A stretch of 5,968 bases of DNA from NCBI GenBank assembly GCA_964498605.1, contig CAZCHK010000091.1, positions 1 through 5,968 of the forward strand, written 5' to 3'. Positions within the stretch are counted from its first letter, which is position 1. The number at the start of each line of letters is the position of its first letter. Below, in pieces: positions 1-3,300 of the stretch. A model generated the notes under the pieces. The model worked only from the letters and a program-made list of their open reading frames with translations, was not told the origin of the DNA and ran no database searches. The stretch comes from JBGQAS01 sp964498605 (GTDB lineage: Bacteria; Chloroflexota; Anaerolineae; Anaerolineales; Anaerolineaceae). The translations under genes and the position numbers were made by a program.

Positions 1-393
1 GTATTCACTTCACGCCAGATCGAGTACATCTTTGGCGGGCAGGGTTGGGACGCGCTGGCGACGCTGAACCAGAACAGCCGCTTCGATATTGACGGTTATC
101 CGACCGACACCGATCCGCTCTTCACGCCGCGCTACTTCCCGAGCATGATCTCGCCTGAGGACCGCAACACCTATCACGGCCTGGTGGAGGATTACTACCT
201 GGAATTCGTCAACATCGAGAAGATGATCGCTGGAAACCAGACCGATGCCTTCGTGCTTTACCAGTCCATGGACAACTTCGCCATGTACGGTGGAGCGGGC
301 AACGACGTCTTCATTTTTGCCGATGGCGTTGTCCTGACTGATGACCACGGCACGCTCAACTCGACCGTGGACGGCCAGGGTGGGCTGGACGCG
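1..393 (+). repeat. Module B0 (partial, B-type tail)
   Basis: Residues 1-131 are the C-terminal part of a B-type module whose opening lies upstream. The segment at 20-32 (A-T-L-N...R-F-D-I-D-G) aligns with the equivalent position in B5 (A-T-F-E-L-D-G). The strand L-E-F-V-N-I-E-K-M-I-A-G at 67-78 matches the B signature L-[TE]-F-x-x-[FI]-E. A single RTX turn G-G-A-G-N-D-V-F-I sits at 97-105, and the closing D-G-Q-G-G-L-D leads into the next hinge. It differs from its sisters by an insert of about 32 residues, annotated separately. Confidence 0.7.
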
Positions 394-3300
394 CTGAATT
401 ACTACTGCTACACCACACCGCTCACGGTCAACCTGGCCACCGGGCAGTCCAGCGCCATCGCCGCTTCCGCCACGGACCGCGTGGTCGGGATCGAGATCCT
501 GGTTGGCGGCAGCGGGGGCGACACGTTCACCGGCGATGAAACGGACAACGTCTTCATCGGCCGCGACGGAAACGACACGCTCAGCGGCGGTCTGGGCAAT
601 GACACCTTCGTTTTTGAAGAGGACTGGGGCGGGGACACCATCAGCGACGCTGAAGGCGACGACACCCTCTCCTTCTCCGGATACCTGATCACGGGACACG
701 ATTTCCTCTCCTCGATCCAGCCGATATGCGGATACGACTGCACTGAACTGCTGCAGTTCGCAGCGGTTTCGTCCGGGGTTGACCTGACCTTCTATATCAA
801 CACAGATGGCATCGTCGTGGAGGATGGTCTTGGGAATGCCCTGACCTACTCCGGCAACCTGATCGAGAACCTGAGCGGTGGAGAAGGCGACGACACTTTT
901 GTCTTCGCCGACGATGCGCTTCTGCCGGGCAGCCTGGATGGTTGGACGGGTACGGATACGCTGGACTATCAGCTGTACACCACCGGCAGGCAGGTGCTCC
1001 TGACCGGCTTCGGCGATCCGACCGGGTTCAACGGCACCGAGCTTTCCCTGGGGAGTGGATTCTACAATATTGAGGACATCATTGGATCGGCCGCGGTGGA
1101 CGACTCGATCACTGGTTTGAATTGGAACGCCATCTTCACGATCAATGCTGATGACAATGAGTACACCAGCAACAACCCTGTCACGACAATCGACCATGAC
1201 CTGACCTTCACCGACTTCGAGTACGTGCACGGCGGCGGGTTCGTCGACACGTTCAATTTTGAGCACACCAATCTCGAAGTGCTCGAATACCTGGGCGGAG
1301 CGGGTGACGATATCTTCCGCCTGTTCGGGACGGCCAGCGAGCCGGTCACGGTCCATGGCAAAATTAACGGGCAGGGCGGCAATGACACGCTGGATTATTC
1401 CTACTGGTACACCGCCAGCGGCGTGCATGTCGACCTGGTTCCCGGAAGCGCCAGCGTGGTCTTCGGCGAAGCCGTCGGCGGTGTGGCGGGTATCGAGACG
1501 GTCATCGGAACGATCTTCGCTGACACGCTCATCGGTGACATGTGGGACAACTTCTTCCACGGACTGGACGGGGATGACCTGCTCATCGGCGCTGAAGGGA
1601 ACGACGGATTGTTCGGCGGTCTGGGCAGCGATATCTACGTCTTCTTTGACAACTGGGGTCAGGATATCGTCGATGACCTGGCCGGAGCACTGGACGAATT
1701 CGATTTCTCGGGCGTCTCTGCTGCGCTGACCTTCGCGATCGGACTGGCCGGGTTAACCGTTGCTGACAACGGCAGCGCTCTCAACGGGGTCACGGAGATC
1801 GGCAACCGCATTGAGCGGCTCCTGGGCGGTTCAGGGGATGATGAATTTGTCTTCAGCGACGACGGCGTGACGCTGTCAGGCGGAGGCGCGGGCACCCATA
1901 TTGATGGCAAGGCTGGGATCAACCGGCTTGATTATTGGGCATACACCGCGGTCAATCCGGTCAGCGTGGACCTGGTGGCGGGCAGCGCCACGGGCGTTGC
2001 TTCCATTGCCGAAATCCGCGACGTGATTGGCGGCGCTGGGGACGACATCCTGCTTGGCGATGATCAGGACAATGTCTTCCGGGGCGGGGCCGGGAGCGAC
2101 ACGATCGACGGGCGCGATGGCAGCGACACGCTGGACGAAAGCAACGCGATCGTCGACCTGACCGTGGACGTGCATGCGGGAACAGCTTCCGGGTTGGGAA
2201 CGGACACGCTTATCAGCATCGAGAATGCCCTAACCGGCAGTGGGAACGACTCGCTCACCGGCAGCAGCACGGGCAACCCGGCGGGTGCAGGTGCTGATAA
2301 TTTCCTCTCCGGTGGGCTGGGTGATGATGCCTATCACTTCTTAGACGATTGGGGTGCTGACACCCTGACGGACGCGGGTGGCCAGGACAGCCTGTACTTT
2401 ACCGGTGTGAGCACGGACCTGGTCTTCTACCTAGCAGCAGGTCAGGTCACGGATAGCAGCAGCACGCTTGCATACAGCGGGATCGATGCCATCCACGGCA
2501 GTGCTGAATCAGCTGCGGTGGACACCTTCCACATTTCCGGCAATCTGGATGTTGATCTTTATGGTGACGCGGGAGATGATATCTTCACCTATGCGGACGG
2601 CGCGGTGCTGACCGGGTTGATCAATGGCGGTGCTGGCAGCGACAGCCTTGACCTGACCAGCTTCACGAGCGGACGCTCGGTCACCCTGACAACCACCGCA
2701 CCCATCGACGGATTCAGCGGCACGCTGCTGGATTCACTGCTCGGCAGCTTCACCAACATGGACAATCTGATCGGCAGCAGCCAGCCTGGTGACATCCTCA
2801 CCGGTATGGAGGCTGATGCGGCGTGGCGGTTCACTGAAACAGGCGGGACGACGACCAGCAGCTACCATTCCGGGACCAGCCAGGTGGCATTCCGCGGGTT
2901 TGAGACGCTGGCCGGGGGCGGTGCGGATGATACGTTTGAATTCCATGATCTGGCGGTCTTCGATGGGCACATCAACGGCGGTACCCAGACCAACGCTGAT
3001 GCGCTGGACTTCAGCGCCTACACCCAGCCAATCACGCTGCATCTGACTGATCAGCGCGTATCCGGTTTGGGGGCGGGTGCTGGGGGCAGCTTCACCTTCG
3101 AGCAGATCGAATCCTTCAACGGCAGCACTGACAGCATCCTGGCTGGCACCGCTGGCGATGATACGTTTGCCATCACCGGATACCAGGCTGGCACGTTGAA
3201 CGGACTGGCTTTCAGCGGCTTTGCCCACCTGGACGGGCTGGGCGGAAGCGATACCCTGACCTACGCGGGTTACAGCCTGGGGGCGGCGGCCTTCGATCTG

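Larger units (their letters stand above)
394..960 (+). repeat. Module A1 (RTX-containing, 189 residues)
   Basis: Residues 132-320. The hinge L-N-Y-Y-C-Y-T-T-P carries one of the three cysteines. It is followed by L-T-V-N-L-A-T-G, then G-I-E-I-L-V-G-G leading into four tandem RTX nonapeptides. Next is the strand F-V-F-E-E-D-W-G-G-D-T-I-S-D, which resembles the haemolysin-type calcium-binding related motif found next to RTX blocks. After a cysteine-bearing insert come Y-S-G-N-L-I-E-N-L-S-G-G (283-294) and a single RTX turn at 293-301. This module is the best example of the A-type order, about 15 residues longer than A4/A5 because of the insert. Confidence 0.8.
1927..2646 (+). repeat. Module A3 (RTX-containing, 240 residues, internally enlarged)
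   Basis: Residues 643-882. Hinge L-D-Y-W-A-Y-T, then V-S-V-D-L-V-A-G-S-A-T-G, then I-R-D-V-I-G-G-A-G leading into four nonapeptides. Before reaching the usual D-D-W-G-A-D-T-L-T-D strand (782-791), the module repeats the V-D-x...G-T-A-S-G plus turn segment, making it about 65 residues longer than A4 and A5. It ends with S-G-I-D-A-I-H-G-S, a D-T-F-H-I strand, and two single RTX turns at 855-863 and 876-884, the second running into the next hinge. Confidence 0.75.

Noticed and set aside
1..300. A start codon within the window (for example ATG at 148, 223, 268 or 283)
   Set aside because: The frame is open and repeat-like upstream of each of these, no Shine-Dalgarno context is evident, and module B0 is already under way at base 1.
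505..612. Regular spacing in DNA as a possible CRISPR or satellite array
   Set aside because: The 27-base period is the coding reflection of RTX nonapeptides. Units are not identical in DNA, and there are no spacers.
10..1560. A 516-codon open frame on the minus strand
   Set aside because: It is the codon-for-codon complement of the giant + strand gene. It stays open only because the sense frame has no TTA, CTA or TCA codons there (Leu is mostly CTG, Ser mostly AGC/TCC). Its protein has no recognisable domain.
1259..1729. A 156-codon + strand open frame in another reading frame
   Set aside because: It overlaps RTX block 2 of the main frame. Its Ser/Thr/Arg-rich translation is typical of a shifted reading of GC-rich repeat DNA.
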